This document shows positions 35,587 to 44,183 of a DNA stretch of 64,000 nucleotides, in pieces. The translations under genes were made by a program, and so were the position numbers. The stretch comes from Kocuria turfanensis (lineage in GTDB: Bacteria > Actinomycetota > Actinomycetes > Actinomycetales > Micrococcaceae), in contig NZ_CP014482.1 of NCBI RefSeq assembly GCF_001580365.1, positions 70,900 through 134,899 on the forward strand, in the 5' to 3' direction. Every line of letters starts with the position of its first letter. Within the stretch, counting starts at the first letter, position 1. Under the pieces are notes generated by a model that was not told the origin of the DNA, did not search any database, and saw only the letters and a list, made by a program, of their open reading frames with translations.

Positions 35587-35847
35587 TCTCGTGGGCTTCA
35601 GCCCTCACCCGTAACGGGGAAGCTTCCCTCCCTTCATCTTCGCGACGGCGCGAAGGACACCCTCTACGTGGGGGGACGGAACCGTGCCGCTGCCCACGGA
35701 GTTCGACCCCCGAGACCGGGACGGTTCAGTCATGGTTCCGTCGCCCCAGAACTAGTTTTCGCGAGTGGTGCAAGACGGGATGCTGCGGGGCGCCGTGATC
35801 CGCTACGGCGGTGTGCGGAGAAGGCCCTCGCCGCGGTCGAAGAGTGA

Positions 35848-35872
35848 GGGCCAGCCGCGAGCCGGCTGGCCC
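35848..35872 (-). terminator. Terminator of the IS-disrupted secreted-protein gene
   Basis: Ten-base arms GGGCCAGCCG and CGGCTGGCCC with a 5-base loop, 14 bases beyond the stop of the disrupted gene. Confidence 0.75.
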
Positions 35873-36088
35873 CCACCAGAGCCCGATCAGTGCCCGAGGC
35901 TGGTCTTGTGGCTCACATCCTTGTACCAGTCCGACCAGCCGTGACCGTCCCAGTAGCGGTACTTGACCACGTGGTACACCTTCTTGTCCTGGTGGTGATT
36001 GACGTGGCGCCAGTGTCCCCCGCCCCAGGTTTCACCGCCGTGGTGGTTGAAGCTGTACTGGTAGTAGTCGCTGCCGTGCTCGTGGGAA

Positions 36089-36096
36089 TTACCGTG
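36089..36096. repeat. Left 8-base target-site duplication TTACCGTG
   Basis: Identical to 37508-37515. An 8-base duplication is normal for IS256-family insertion. Confidence 0.93.
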
Positions 36097-37507
36097 AGTT
36101 GAGCCCCGCATAGTGGTGTAGCCCGGTGGCCTTGCTCATCGTTCCCGACGAGAGCGCGGCCACCGTGTGATCCTTCGAGTGAACCTCTCACAGCACTCTC
36201 GAACGGAGTCATCACGATGACCGCACCTCATATTGTCGACCCGGCCGGCCTGCTCGGTGAAGCCCTGGCCGACGCCTCCCCGGATCTGATGCGGCAACTG
36301 CTGCAGTCGATGATCAACCAGCTGCTCTCCGCCGATGCCGAGGCGGTCGCCGGCGCCGAGTGGGGCCGCCCGTCCCCGGATCGGGTAGCCCAGCGCAACG
36401 GCTACCGTCACCGCGACCTCGACACCCGCGTCGGCACCATCGACGTCGCGGTCCCCAAGCTGCGCTCGGGCACGTACTTCCCGGAGTGGTTGCTCGAGCG
36501 CCGCAAGCGGGCCGAGTCCGCCCTGATCACCGTGGTCGCCGACTGCTACCTCGCCGGAGTCTCGACCCGCCGGATGGACAAGCTGGTGAAAACCCTGGGC
36601 ATCAACTCCCTGTCGAAGTCCCAGGTCTCGCGCATGGCCGGCGACCTCGATGAGCACGTGGAGTCCTTCCGACACCGGCCCCTGGACGAAGCCGGGCCGT
36701 TCACCTTCGTCGCCGCCGACGCGCTGACCATGAAAGTCCGCGAGGGCGGGCGCGTGGTCAACGCGGTCGTCCTCGTCGCGACCGGGGTCAACGGCGACGG
36801 GCACCGCGAGGTCCTGGGGATGCGCGTGGCCACGTCCGAGACCGGGGCGGCCTGGAACAGCTTTTTCGCCGACCTGGTGGCCCGCGGCCTCGGCGGGGTC
36901 CGCCTGGTCACCAGTGATGCCCATGCCGGGCTCGTGGAGGCGATCGCCGCCCACCTGCCCGGGGCTGCCTGGCAGAGGTGTCGCACCCACTACGCGGCGA
37001 ACCTCATGGCCATCTGCCCGAAGTCGATGTGGCCGGCGGTGAAGGCGATGCTGCACTCGGTCTACGACCAGCCCGACGCGGCGGCGGTCAACGCCCAGTT
37101 CGACCGGCTGCTGGACTACGTGGGCGAGAAGCTGCCCCAGGTCGCCGATCACCTCGATGCCGCCCGGGTCGACCTGCTGGCCTTCACCGCGTTCCCGAAG
37201 GACGTGTGGATGCAGATCTGGTCCAACAACCCCGCCGAGCGGCTGAACCGGGAGATCCGGCGTCGGACCGACTCGGTGGGGATCTTTCCCTCCCGCGAGG
37301 CGATCATCCGCCTGGTCGGGGCGGTGCTGGCCGAGCAGACCGATGAATGGGCCGAAGGCCGCCGCTACCTCGGCCTGGAGGTCCTCACCCGCTGCCGGCT
37401 CGGCGTCGTGCCCGACGCCGGAAACGAGGTGACCACCGACCCCCTGACCGCGCTCACAGCCTGACCCCCAACCGGAGGACCGTTACACCACTACTCGGGG
37501 CTTGACC
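36097..37507. mobile_element. IS256-family insertion sequence, 1411 bp
   Basis: Bounded by the 8-base direct repeats. The terminal inverted repeats match at 20 of 26 positions: the left end has GAGCCCCGCATAGTGGTGTA and the right end, reversed, AAGCCCCGAGTAGTGGTGTA. It contains one transposase gene on the plus strand, opposite to the disrupted host gene. Intact ends, an intact transposase and a perfect duplication suggest a recent insertion. Confidence 0.93.
36217..37464 (+). CDS. IS256-family (Mutator-type) transposase
   Basis: 415 residues, full length. DDE residues are seen in FTFVAADALTMKV (first Asp), VRLVTSDAHAGL (second Asp) and WSNNPAERLNREIRRRT (Glu), the last being the hallmark of IS256-type transposases. 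NGYRHRDLDTRVGTIDVAVP in the N-terminal part is also typical. It occupies nearly all of the element, with short ends on both sides. Confidence 0.97.
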   Translation: MTAPHIVDPAGLLGEALADASPDLMRQLLQSMINQLLSADAEAVAGAEWGRPSPDRVAQRNGYRHRDLDTRVGTIDVAVPKLRSGTYFPEWLLERRKRAESALITVVADCYLAGVSTRRMDKLVKTLGINSLSKSQVSRMAGDLDEHVESFRHRPLDEAGPFTFVAADALTMKVREGGRVVNAVVLVATGVNGDGHREVLGMRVATSETGAAWNSFFADLVARGLGGVRLVTSDAHAGLVEAIAAHLPGAAWQRCRTHYAANLMAICPKSMWPAVKAMLHSVYDQPDAAAVNAQFDRLLDYVGEKLPQVADHLDAARVDLLAFTAFPKDVWMQIWSNNPAERLNREIRRRTDSVGIFPSREAIIRLVGAVLAEQTDEWAEGRRYLGLEVLTRCRLGVVPDAGNEVTTDPLTALTA

Positions 37508-37515
37508 TTACCGTG
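37508..37515. repeat. Right 8-base target-site duplication TTACCGTG
   Basis: Second copy of the duplication at 36089-36096; it directly abuts the right inverted repeat. Confidence 0.93.
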
Positions 37516-38055
37516 CTTGTCCTCGGCGTAGTAGTACTGCTTCACCTGCACCTTGGTGTAGCCCTTGTCGCACTTCACCTTGAAGGGGAACGCGGCGTAA
37601 TGCTTCCCCTGATACTTCTTGTAATGCGGCTTGTAAGCATCCACCTCACAGCCCTTCTGCTGCTGTTGACCCTGGGTCTCCACCGCGGCGGATGGCACCT
37701 GGGTGGTCGGCGTGAGCGCGGCTTGGGCCGGTGCACCGAGGGTGGCGAGGCCGCCTGCGGCCAAGGTGAGCGAGGCCATGGACAAAATAGCCTTGGAGAA
37801 GTAACGCCGGCTGTTGAGATTGGCGGTAGGCGTGGACGATGCGGGAGTGGAAGACATTTTGATCTCCTGGCGAGATGCGGGGATTGAGTGTGCCAGAGTC
37901 CCTGCCCCCGATGTGGGGGCTAATTCTTGGTGGGCCGACATCTAAAGCATGTCGGCCAGGTCGTTGCGCAACGTCCACCCGGAGGTTGATTTCCCCGGTA
38001 CACCCAGGGGTGCACACGAGCCAATCCGAAGGCCTGCCGTACGGCGCGACGAAAC

Positions 38056-38205
38056 TTACTGACCCACCAGGTTGTCGACGCGGTGTGAGACCCGTGGGTC
38101 CGGTGTGGAGTTGTCCAGAACTCCGTCCGCCCAGACCTCCCCCTGGCGCAGCACCGGCAGGCGGTGGGTGGCCTGACGCTGGCGCAGGACGTCCTGCCGA
38201 GTCAT
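38056..38205 (-). CDS. Possible small protein of unknown function
   Basis: 49 residues from ATG 38205, with AAGGGGA 6 bases upstream. The sequence MTRQDVLRQRQATHRLPVLR is basic and soluble; the C-terminus is GVLDNSTPDPRVSHRVDNLV. I recognise no family. The good ribosome site is the main support; it could equally be a gene fragment. It lies in a 1.2-kb region that otherwise holds only the DUF305 relic. Confidence 0.3.
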   Translation of the reverse strand: MTRQDVLRQRQATHRLPVLRQGEVWADGVLDNSTPDPRVSHRVDNLVGQ

Positions 38206-38534
38206 GCGAGTCCCCTTGAGCTCGGAAGACCCGGGTGACACCAATCTTTGTCGGGTCTAGAACGAGCTGGTTCAAACCGTTAGGGGCTTGACCCTAGCTC
38301 GCGATCAGGAGGGAGAAGTAAAATAAGAGGGCAAGACTGGCGTTGGTCCCGCCAAGGACCGGGAAGTATCTAGATGGACATTGCTCCCCGCCTGGGGCGA
38401 TGTCAGGAGCTCGGGGGCACTGCGGAAACCGCTGTGCGCAGTGCAGACTGTGCGCGGCGGAGAGCTCCGGGGCTGAGGGCGTGAACCATCCTTTCGTGGA
38501 TGGGCACGCCCTTCTTGCGTGTCCAGTCCGTTAT

Positions 38535-38915
38535 GGCCGACACCCGCCAACAACAGGCCAGGCCCACGGGCGGGTGGCTTTCGGTGTGGGGATGACCCTC
38601 GGTCTCGACCCAGCCGGTCCTGGCATGAATGAACGAGGACGACGGCCACGGTGGGCCGCGCAGGTCCATCCTGGCTGCCCCACCAAAAGTTGCGGCGATG
38701 CTGGGCAGCTCGCCAGCCTCGAGAACGCTGAGAGGGCAGAGGCCGGAAGACGGGACCTGTAGCTGATGACCCCCCGCCACCAGGCCGGCCCCAGCGGGGC
38801 TGCCGCCATCCCGGGGTGCACGGAGGATCCAGCCGTGACGTCCTTGGCGTAGTCGATCGTCACCAGCCAGCCGCCCGAGATCCAGTACCTGGAAAAGTTG
38901 CTGGCCACCCACTGG
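38535..38915 (+). pseudogene. Decayed DUF305 gene
   Basis: Base-by-base comparison with the intact DUF305 gene at 49974 shows continuous similarity. CAACAACAGGCC and GTGTGGGGAT match its middle; AGCTGATGACCCCCCGCCAC corresponds to its LMIPHH codons; GTGACGTCCTTGGCG, TAG, TCGATCGTCACCAGC corresponds to VTSLAQSIATS, with CAA changed to TAG at 38850-38852. GAGATCCAGTACCTGGAA matches EIKYME. Frameshifts and stops prevent expression. It lies directly upstream of the second CopD-CtaG gene, as the intact copy lies upstream of ctaG. Confidence 0.8.
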
Positions 38916-39095
38916 CCCCCGAGCCACCCAGAGGCCGCGTATGAGGCGGTGAGATTCCCGGCGCAGCCCAGAAGGCCGTCGCTGAGACCTGCTGAGGGGC
39001 GGGGCCGATCCTGTGGGGCTGGGTGGGGTGCCCGGCAGGGACAATGGAGGCAACCCGCCTCCCCTTCTGCAGCGGCGGGTGAAGGAGATCAGCTC

Positions 39096-41255
39096 ATGAG
39101 TACGAGAACGCCCGAGCACACCGGGCAGGCGCACCCCGGGCTGGGCAGGCTGGGCGGTCCCGGGGTGAGGCCGTGGCAGCTCGTTGTTGCCGTGGTGGTG
39201 GCCTTGGTGGTGTTGATTCTGGCGATGGTCTACAGCGGCTCGGGGGCCGCTCGTCTGGCGGCGGATCCGGGGGCGTTGGTGCGCTGGGGTCTGCCCGTGG
39301 TCGAGGTGGTGCACAACAGCGCCTTGGTCGTGGTGCTGGGTTCCCTGCTCTTCGCTCTGGGGGTCGTGCCGAAAACACGTGGTGGGTTCCGCCGCCGCGC
39401 AGACGGGCGCAACGGTGGCCAGGAGGCGGAGCACCCCCTGTTCACGGCCACGATGGGTCTGGCCGAGGTGGCGTCGGTGGTGTGGACGGTGGCTGCCGTG
39501 GTGGTGCTGGTGCTGTCTTATTCCGATGTGGCGGGGGTGCCGGTGGGCGGGGACGAGGCCTATGCGCAGCAGCTGTTGTACTACGCCACGGATCTTTCCC
39601 TGGGGCAGGCGCAGGCGGCGACCGTGGTGGTCGCTGCCGTGGTCACCACCCTGGTCTTCGGCGTCCGGGCCCTGATGGGGCTGTTGCTCACCTTCGGCCT
39701 GGCGTGCACGGCTTTGGTGGCGATGGCCCTGACCGGTCACTCCTCCGGAGGCACGGACCATATGGGTGCGGTGAACTCCTTGGGCCTGCACCTGCTGGGC
39801 GTGTGTCTGTGGACCGGTGGGCTGGTGGTGCTCGCCTGGCTCTCCCCGCAGCTGAGCGGATCGGCTGCCGGCACCGGCAGCCTGCCGGCAGGGGCCGGCC
39901 GCGGCGCTGGTGTGCGGCCTCAGGTGCCGATAGCCGCCGTGGTGCTGCGGCGCTTCTCCACGGTGGCCTTCGGTGCCTTCTTCTTGGTGTTTCTTTCCGG
40001 GACCATCAATGCGGCGGTGCGCATCGGATCCTGGGAACAGCTGTTCAGTCCTTACGGGCAGCTGGTGCTGCTCAAGGCCGCCCTGACCCTGGGGCTGGGT
40101 TTGGCGGGGGTGGCTCACCGCCGGTGGCTGATTCCGGCCCTGGAGGCGGGCCGTCTCACCGCGACGCGTGCCGTGTGGCAGCTGGTGGCCGGGGAGGTGC
40201 TGGTCATGGGTGCGGTCATGGGCGTGGCCGTGGCCCTGTCGCGCACCGCCCCACCGGTGCCCGAGGAGATCGCCCCGGATGCCACCCCGGCCGAGATCCT
40301 CACCTGGTACCCACTGCCTCCCCAGCCCACCGCCGCCTCCTGGTTCACCACCTGGCGGGTGGACCCGCTCTGGTTGGCGGTGGTGGTCTTCCTCGCCGCC
40401 CTCTACCTGTGGGCGTTCGTGCAGGTCCGCCGGCGCGGGGACTCCTGGTCGGTGCTGCGCAGCCTCTCCTGGTTGACCGGGCTGGCGGTGCTGTTCTACG
40501 TCACCTCCGGTGGGGTCGCCGTCTACGGGCTGGTGTTGTTCTCCGCGCACATGGTCGAGCACATGATGTTGACGATGGTGGTGCCGATCTTCCTGGTCCT
40601 GGGGGCGCCGGTGACGCTGGTGCTCAAGGCCCTGGAGCCCCGCCAGGACGGTACCCGCGGGCCGCGCGAGTGGATCCTGGCCCTGGTGCACTCCCCGTTC
40701 TCCAAGATCGTGACGCACCCGATCGTCGCCGGGGTGAACTTCGCGGCCTCGATCGTGATCTTCTACTTCACCCCACTGTTCGGATTCACCCTGCAGTACC
40801 ACGTGGGGCACGTGTTCATGATCACCCACTTCTTGATCACCGGGTACCTGTTCATGCTCGTGCTGATCGGCATCGACCCGATCCCGCACCGTCCCGGCCA
40901 CATGATGCGCCTGATTCTGCTGCTGGCCACGATGGTCTACCACGCCTTCGTCGGGGTGGCCCTGATGGGCTCCGACACCCTGCTGCAGGCGTGGTGGTTC
41001 GCGAACATGGGCCGGGATTGGGGCCGTAGCCCGATCGAGGACCAGCAGTTCGGCGGGGCCCTGATGTGGGGGATCGGAGAGTTCCCCACCGTCGTCGTCG
41101 CCGTGGTCGTGGCGATCATGTGGGCGATCGAAGGCAAGAAGGAAAACCGTCGCGTGGACCGCCAGGCGGACCGCACCGACGACGCCGAGCTCAAGGCCTA
41201 CAACGCGATGATGGCCGGGCTCGCCGAGCGGGACGAGTCCACGAGGCGCCCCTGA
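39096..41255 (+). CDS. CopD-CtaG fusion membrane protein, copy 2
   Basis: 719 residues, same architecture as the 24108 copy but longer. CopD half: ALTGHSSGGTDHMGAVNSLG and LHLLGVCLWTGGLVVLAW. CtaG half: LFSAHMVEHMMLTMVVPIF, QYHVGHVFMITHFLITG and FANMGRDWGRSPIEDQQFGG. Conserved His/Met residues in these helices probably bind copper. GAAGGAG precedes ATG 39096. It starts a run with a membrane protein and copC, so it is the copper-uptake or oxidase-metallation gene of this segment. Confidence 0.9.
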   Translation: MSTRTPEHTGQAHPGLGRLGGPGVRPWQLVVAVVVALVVLILAMVYSGSGAARLAADPGALVRWGLPVVEVVHNSALVVVLGSLLFALGVVPKTRGGFRRRADGRNGGQEAEHPLFTATMGLAEVASVVWTVAAVVVLVLSYSDVAGVPVGGDEAYAQQLLYYATDLSLGQAQAATVVVAAVVTTLVFGVRALMGLLLTFGLACTALVAMALTGHSSGGTDHMGAVNSLGLHLLGVCLWTGGLVVLAWLSPQLSGSAAGTGSLPAGAGRGAGVRPQVPIAAVVLRRFSTVAFGAFFLVFLSGTINAAVRIGSWEQLFSPYGQLVLLKAALTLGLGLAGVAHRRWLIPALEAGRLTATRAVWQLVAGEVLVMGAVMGVAVALSRTAPPVPEEIAPDATPAEILTWYPLPPQPTAASWFTTWRVDPLWLAVVVFLAALYLWAFVQVRRRGDSWSVLRSLSWLTGLAVLFYVTSGGVAVYGLVLFSAHMVEHMMLTMVVPIFLVLGAPVTLVLKALEPRQDGTRGPREWILALVHSPFSKIVTHPIVAGVNFAASIVIFYFTPLFGFTLQYHVGHVFMITHFLITGYLFMLVLIGIDPIPHRPGHMMRLILLLATMVYHAFVGVALMGSDTLLQAWWFANMGRDWGRSPIEDQQFGGALMWGIGEFPTVVVAVVVAIMWAIEGKKENRRVDRQADRTDDAELKAYNAMMAGLAERDESTRRP

Positions 41256-41440
41256 GCCAGGACCACGTATGGAAGCCGTGACCTTCACGGCGACCTGACA
41301 ACAGAGGACACACGACGCACCGCGGTGTCGACCCGACCGGCACCTGCCGCCAGGGCCTGTCGATGTGGTGGGGCTCTCGAGGGCCCGCACATAATGGGAT
41401 CGCCGCCTCGAGCGGCTGATGAACTGAGAGGGGTGGAGGC

Positions 41441-42088
41441 GTGAACGCACGGGCGCACCGTCTTGCCCGCGGGTGGGCCGGAGCCGGGATGGCCACGGCC
41501 TTCGCCGCCGCCTCCCACGTGGCCGCCGGCGGTCAGGTCCCTCCGGTGTTGTTGGTGTTGCTGTCCCTGGCGCTGTCCGGGCCGGTGTGCATGGCTCTGG
41601 CCGGCCGGGTCCTCTCCCGCTCCTTATTGCTTACCGGCGTGCTGGTCAGCCAGGGCGTCTTCCACCTGCTCTTCACCGTCGCCGGATCCGTGACGACCGT
41701 GGTCGACGCCACCCACCACGCGGCGCTGAGCTCACCGCCCACCGGGCCGGCCCTGGTGCTCCAGGCCCAGGCTCACGCGGTGCACGGTGGCACCGGCATG
41801 CTGGTCTTCCACGTGCTGGCCGCCGCGGCCACCTACGCGTTCCTGCGCCACGGCGAAGTGGCCCTCGTGGACCTGCTCGACGCCCTGCGACTGCGCGTCC
41901 GCCGGCTGTGGCGGGTCCTGTCCGCCCCGGTCGTGGTGCACCGGCCCCGACCTGTTCCGCAGGGGCGCCCGCACGCACTGACGGATCAGTCGCTGCTGCA
42001 ACCGGTGCGCTCCTACCGCGGACCACCGACAGCTCGTCGTCGGAATCTTCCGCTCCCGACCGGGCCCGCCCGGTCGCCCGCCGGCTGA
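41441..42088 (+). CDS. Membrane protein of the copper segment, unknown function
   Basis: 215 residues from GTG 41441, behind GGGGTGGAGGC. Four hydrophobic segments: near 15-35, 38-55 (VPPVLLVLLSLALSGPVC), 62-85 (LLLTGVLVSQGVFHLLFTVA) and 115-135. Histidines recur in or near the helices (DATHHAALS, QAHAVHGGTGMLVFH). The C-terminal tail is basic and Pro-rich. I do not recognise the family. Position between CopD-CtaG and CopC suggests a role in copper handling. Confidence 0.65.
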   Translation: MNARAHRLARGWAGAGMATAFAAASHVAAGGQVPPVLLVLLSLALSGPVCMALAGRVLSRSLLLTGVLVSQGVFHLLFTVAGSVTTVVDATHHAALSSPPTGPALVLQAQAHAVHGGTGMLVFHVLAAAATYAFLRHGEVALVDLLDALRLRVRRLWRVLSAPVVVHRPRPVPQGRPHALTDQSLLQPVRSYRGPPTARRRNLPLPTGPARSPAG

Positions 42089-42228
42089 ACACCACCCCTG
42101 TTGGGGCCGGTGGTGGTCGTGGATTCGGACAGCAGACTCGACGACTCCCTCACGGCCGCCTCCGATCATCGGCTCGGCGGCCCTGTCTGACCCACTCACT
42201 CATTGCCCCTCGAAGGGACCCCTCTGCC

Positions 42229-42840
42229 ATGCTGACCATGACTTCTGCTCTGCGCCGTACCGCCGCCACTGTGAGCGCGGTAGGCGCCCTGACCGCCCTG
42301 GGACTGGCCCCCGCCGCCGCCCATGACGAGGTGCTGAGCACCTCCCCCGAACAGGATGCGGTGCTGGAGACCGCCCCCGAACAAATCGAGCTCTCCTACA
42401 GCGGGGAGATCATGGACATCGGCCACCAGGTGCTCGTGACCGGCCCCGACGGGCAGTCCGTGACCGAGGGCCCGCTCGAGCGCGACGGTTCCCAAGTGAT
42501 CCAGCCCCTGGCCGAGACCGGGTCCGAGGAAGGGACCTACCAGGTGGTCTGGCGGGTGGTCTCCAGCGACGGCCACCCCATCGAAGGCACCTACACCTAC
42601 GAGGTGGGTGACAGTGTGGACATCACCACCCCGGCCCCCACCCTCAGCACCACCCCGACCGAGACCCCGACCGGTGAGGGCGCCGACAGCTCGGACAGCT
42701 CCGCCCAAGCCCAGGACGCGGCCGTACAGGAGAATTCCGGAAGCTTCTCCGGATGGGCCGTCGGCGCCACCGTGGTGGTGCTGGCCCTGGCCGTGATCGG
42801 GCTACTGGGCTTGATGTCCCGTCGCCGCCGCAAGAACTGA
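42229..42840 (+). CDS. copC: CopC-domain copper-binding protein with C-terminal anchor
   Basis: 203 residues. After the signal peptide (ending LAPAAA) the mature protein begins HDEVLSTSPEQDAVL, giving the N-terminal His that is a Cu(II) ligand in CopC/YobA proteins. The beta-sandwich ends with VVSSDGHPIEGTYTYEV, which supplies the Asp and His ligands. A Thr/Ser linker leads to a single helix (WAVGATVVVLALAVIGLLGL) and a basic tail. Probably hands copper to CopD. ATG 42229 is preceded by GAAGGGA; an ATG three codons later is an alternative. Confidence 0.93.
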   Translation: MLTMTSALRRTAATVSAVGALTALGLAPAAAHDEVLSTSPEQDAVLETAPEQIELSYSGEIMDIGHQVLVTGPDGQSVTEGPLERDGSQVIQPLAETGSEEGTYQVVWRVVSSDGHPIEGTYTYEVGDSVDITTPAPTLSTTPTETPTGEGADSSDSSAQAQDAAVQENSGSFSGWAVGATVVVLALAVIGLLGLMSRRRRKN

Positions 42841-42877
42841 TTCCCCCACGCCGGGCCGGCAGATGCTCTACAGCACA

Positions 42878-42915
42878 GGCCCCAGGAGTGCGGCGACAGC
42901 CGTGCTCCTGGGGCC
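42878..42915 (+). terminator. Terminator after copC
   Basis: GGCCCCAGGAG and CTCCTGGGGCC form an 11-base stem, extended with imperfect pairing around the loop, 37 bases after the copC stop. Confidence 0.75.
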
Positions 42916-42967
42916 GCCGCCGACCGTCCGGTCAGCCCGACGGCGCACTCTGAGGAGCACGACCGCT

Positions 42968-43084
42968 GTGAAGTTCGACCTACTCGTATCGCTGTCACCG
43001 CGCGGCGCCGCAGCTCTCCTCCCGGTGGGGCCGGGCTCCCCGCCACTCTTCTGCCAGGGCTGCCGGGCCGATGGTGGGCTCTGA
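42968..43084 (+). pseudogene. Truncated copy of the small protein encoded at 46509
   Basis: From GTG 42968, after the shared leader TGAGGAGCACGACCGC, the frame reads VKFDLLVSLSPRGAAALLPV, similar to METDRLRSLSPHGSAAPPAG of the intact gene. It keeps QGCRADGG opposite KGCGADAA and then ends in TGA. The remaining 55 residues are missing, so a deletion has joined this stub almost directly to SURF1. Confidence 0.65.
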
Positions 43085-44105
43085 CATGGGCACCTACCGT
43101 TTCCTACTCAGCGGCAAGTGGCTGGGCTTCTTCCTCCTCGCCTGCGCCGCCGCCGTGGTCTCGGTGTACCTGGGCGGCTGGCAGATGGACCGCAACGACC
43201 ACCTGGTCGGTGAGAACGCCAAGATCACGCAGAACTACCGCGCCGAGCCCCTGGCCGGTGCGGCCGCCGTCGAGCAGTTCGCCGCCCACGACCCTTCCCT
43301 CACCTGGCGCCCGGTCGAGCTCACGGGCGAGTACCTGCCCCAGGACCAGGTGCTGGTCCGCAACAGGCCGCAGGACGGCCGCGTCGGCTACGAGGTCCTC
43401 GTCCCGTTCCGCACGCAGGACGGGGACGTCGTGGTCCTCGACCGCGGCTGGATCCCCACGGGCGAGGCGGCCAACGGGATGCCGGACGAGGTGCCGACCC
43501 CGCCCGCCGGCCGGGTCACGGTCACCGCCCGGCTCCAGCCCGGGGAGCCGGCCGTCAGCCGCGGCGCCCCCGCGGGCCAGATCGCCTCGATCGACCTCGA
43601 GGAGCTGCGCGAGCGCTGGGACCGGCCGAACGGGACGGCGGCCTACGGCGAGGTCTTCGCCGAGGACCCGGCCCCCGCGGCGGCCCCCGCGCCGGCTCCG
43701 GAGCCGGAGACCGACTCCGGGCCGCACCTGTCCTACTCGTTGCAGTGGTACGCGTTCGCGGCGCTGTTCTTCGTGGCCTGGGGCTACGCCGCCCGCCAGC
43801 AGGCCCGCAACGACGCCTGGGACCGCCAGTTCGCCCAGGAGATGGAGCGCCGGCTCGCACGGTTCTACGACGAGGACGGCAACTACATCGGCGAGGGCGA
43901 CGAGGAGCTCGTCGTCCGCCAGCTCGAGATGGCCGACGACATGCCCGCCCACCTCAGGTCGCTCATGCGCCCCCGGCCGCAGCGCCGGCGCTCCCGCCCC
44001 ACCTGTGAGGACGAGGAGGACGCGATGCTGGACGCCCTGGAGGCGTCGGCCGCGGACCGGAGCGGGAGCCGGGTCCCGCTCCGGTCCGCGGACGAATTGC
44101 ACTGA
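43071..44105 (+). CDS. SURF1-family cytochrome oxidase assembly protein
   Basis: 344 residues. An N-terminal helix (GKWLGFFLLACAAAVVSVYL) is followed by LGGWQMDRNDHLV, then the soluble SURF1 domain with VLVRNRPQDGRVGYEVLVPF and VLDRGWIPTGEA. A second helix lies at WYAFAALFFVAWGYAA. SURF1 helps insert heme a into subunit I. An Ala/Pro linker and a 100-residue acidic/basic tail extend beyond the core. ATG 43071, GTG 43074 and ATG 43086 are alternative starts. A 42-residue relic of a second copy is at 46784. Confidence 0.92.
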   Translation: MVGSDMGTYRFLLSGKWLGFFLLACAAAVVSVYLGGWQMDRNDHLVGENAKITQNYRAEPLAGAAAVEQFAAHDPSLTWRPVELTGEYLPQDQVLVRNRPQDGRVGYEVLVPFRTQDGDVVVLDRGWIPTGEAANGMPDEVPTPPAGRVTVTARLQPGEPAVSRGAPAGQIASIDLEELRERWDRPNGTAAYGEVFAEDPAPAAAPAPAPEPETDSGPHLSYSLQWYAFAALFFVAWGYAARQQARNDAWDRQFAQEMERRLARFYDEDGNYIGEGDEELVVRQLEMADDMPAHLRSLMRPRPQRRRSRPTCEDEEDAMLDALEASAADRSGSRVPLRSADELH

Positions 44106-44183
44106 CCCGCAGCGTTGTTGATGCACTCCGACACGAGACGGTGGGCCGGGACGGACAGTCTCCGCTCACCGCTCACGGCCGGC

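Larger units (their letters stand above)
35887..37857 (-). pseudogene. Secreted His/Tyr/Lys-rich protein gene split by an IS256-family element
   Basis: The N-terminal part starts at ATG 37857 after CAGGAGATCAAA. It has a signal region (SKAILSMASLTLAAGGLATL, cleavage after APAQA), then GCEVDAYKPHYKKYQGKHYA, and reaches the element at 37507. The C-terminal part lies at 36088-35887 (NSHEHGSDYYQYSFNHHGG to a stop). Removing the element and one target-duplication copy restores one frame: DKHG joins NSHEHG directly. The intact protein would be about 195 residues, with many His, Tyr and Trp. Family unknown to me; extracellular metal binding is conceivable but unproven. Confidence 0.88.

Noticed and set aside
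38403..41450. A 1015-codon minus-strand frame
   Set aside because: Antisense to the CopD-CtaG gene and the DUF305 relic; His/Gly/Arg-rich text without domains.
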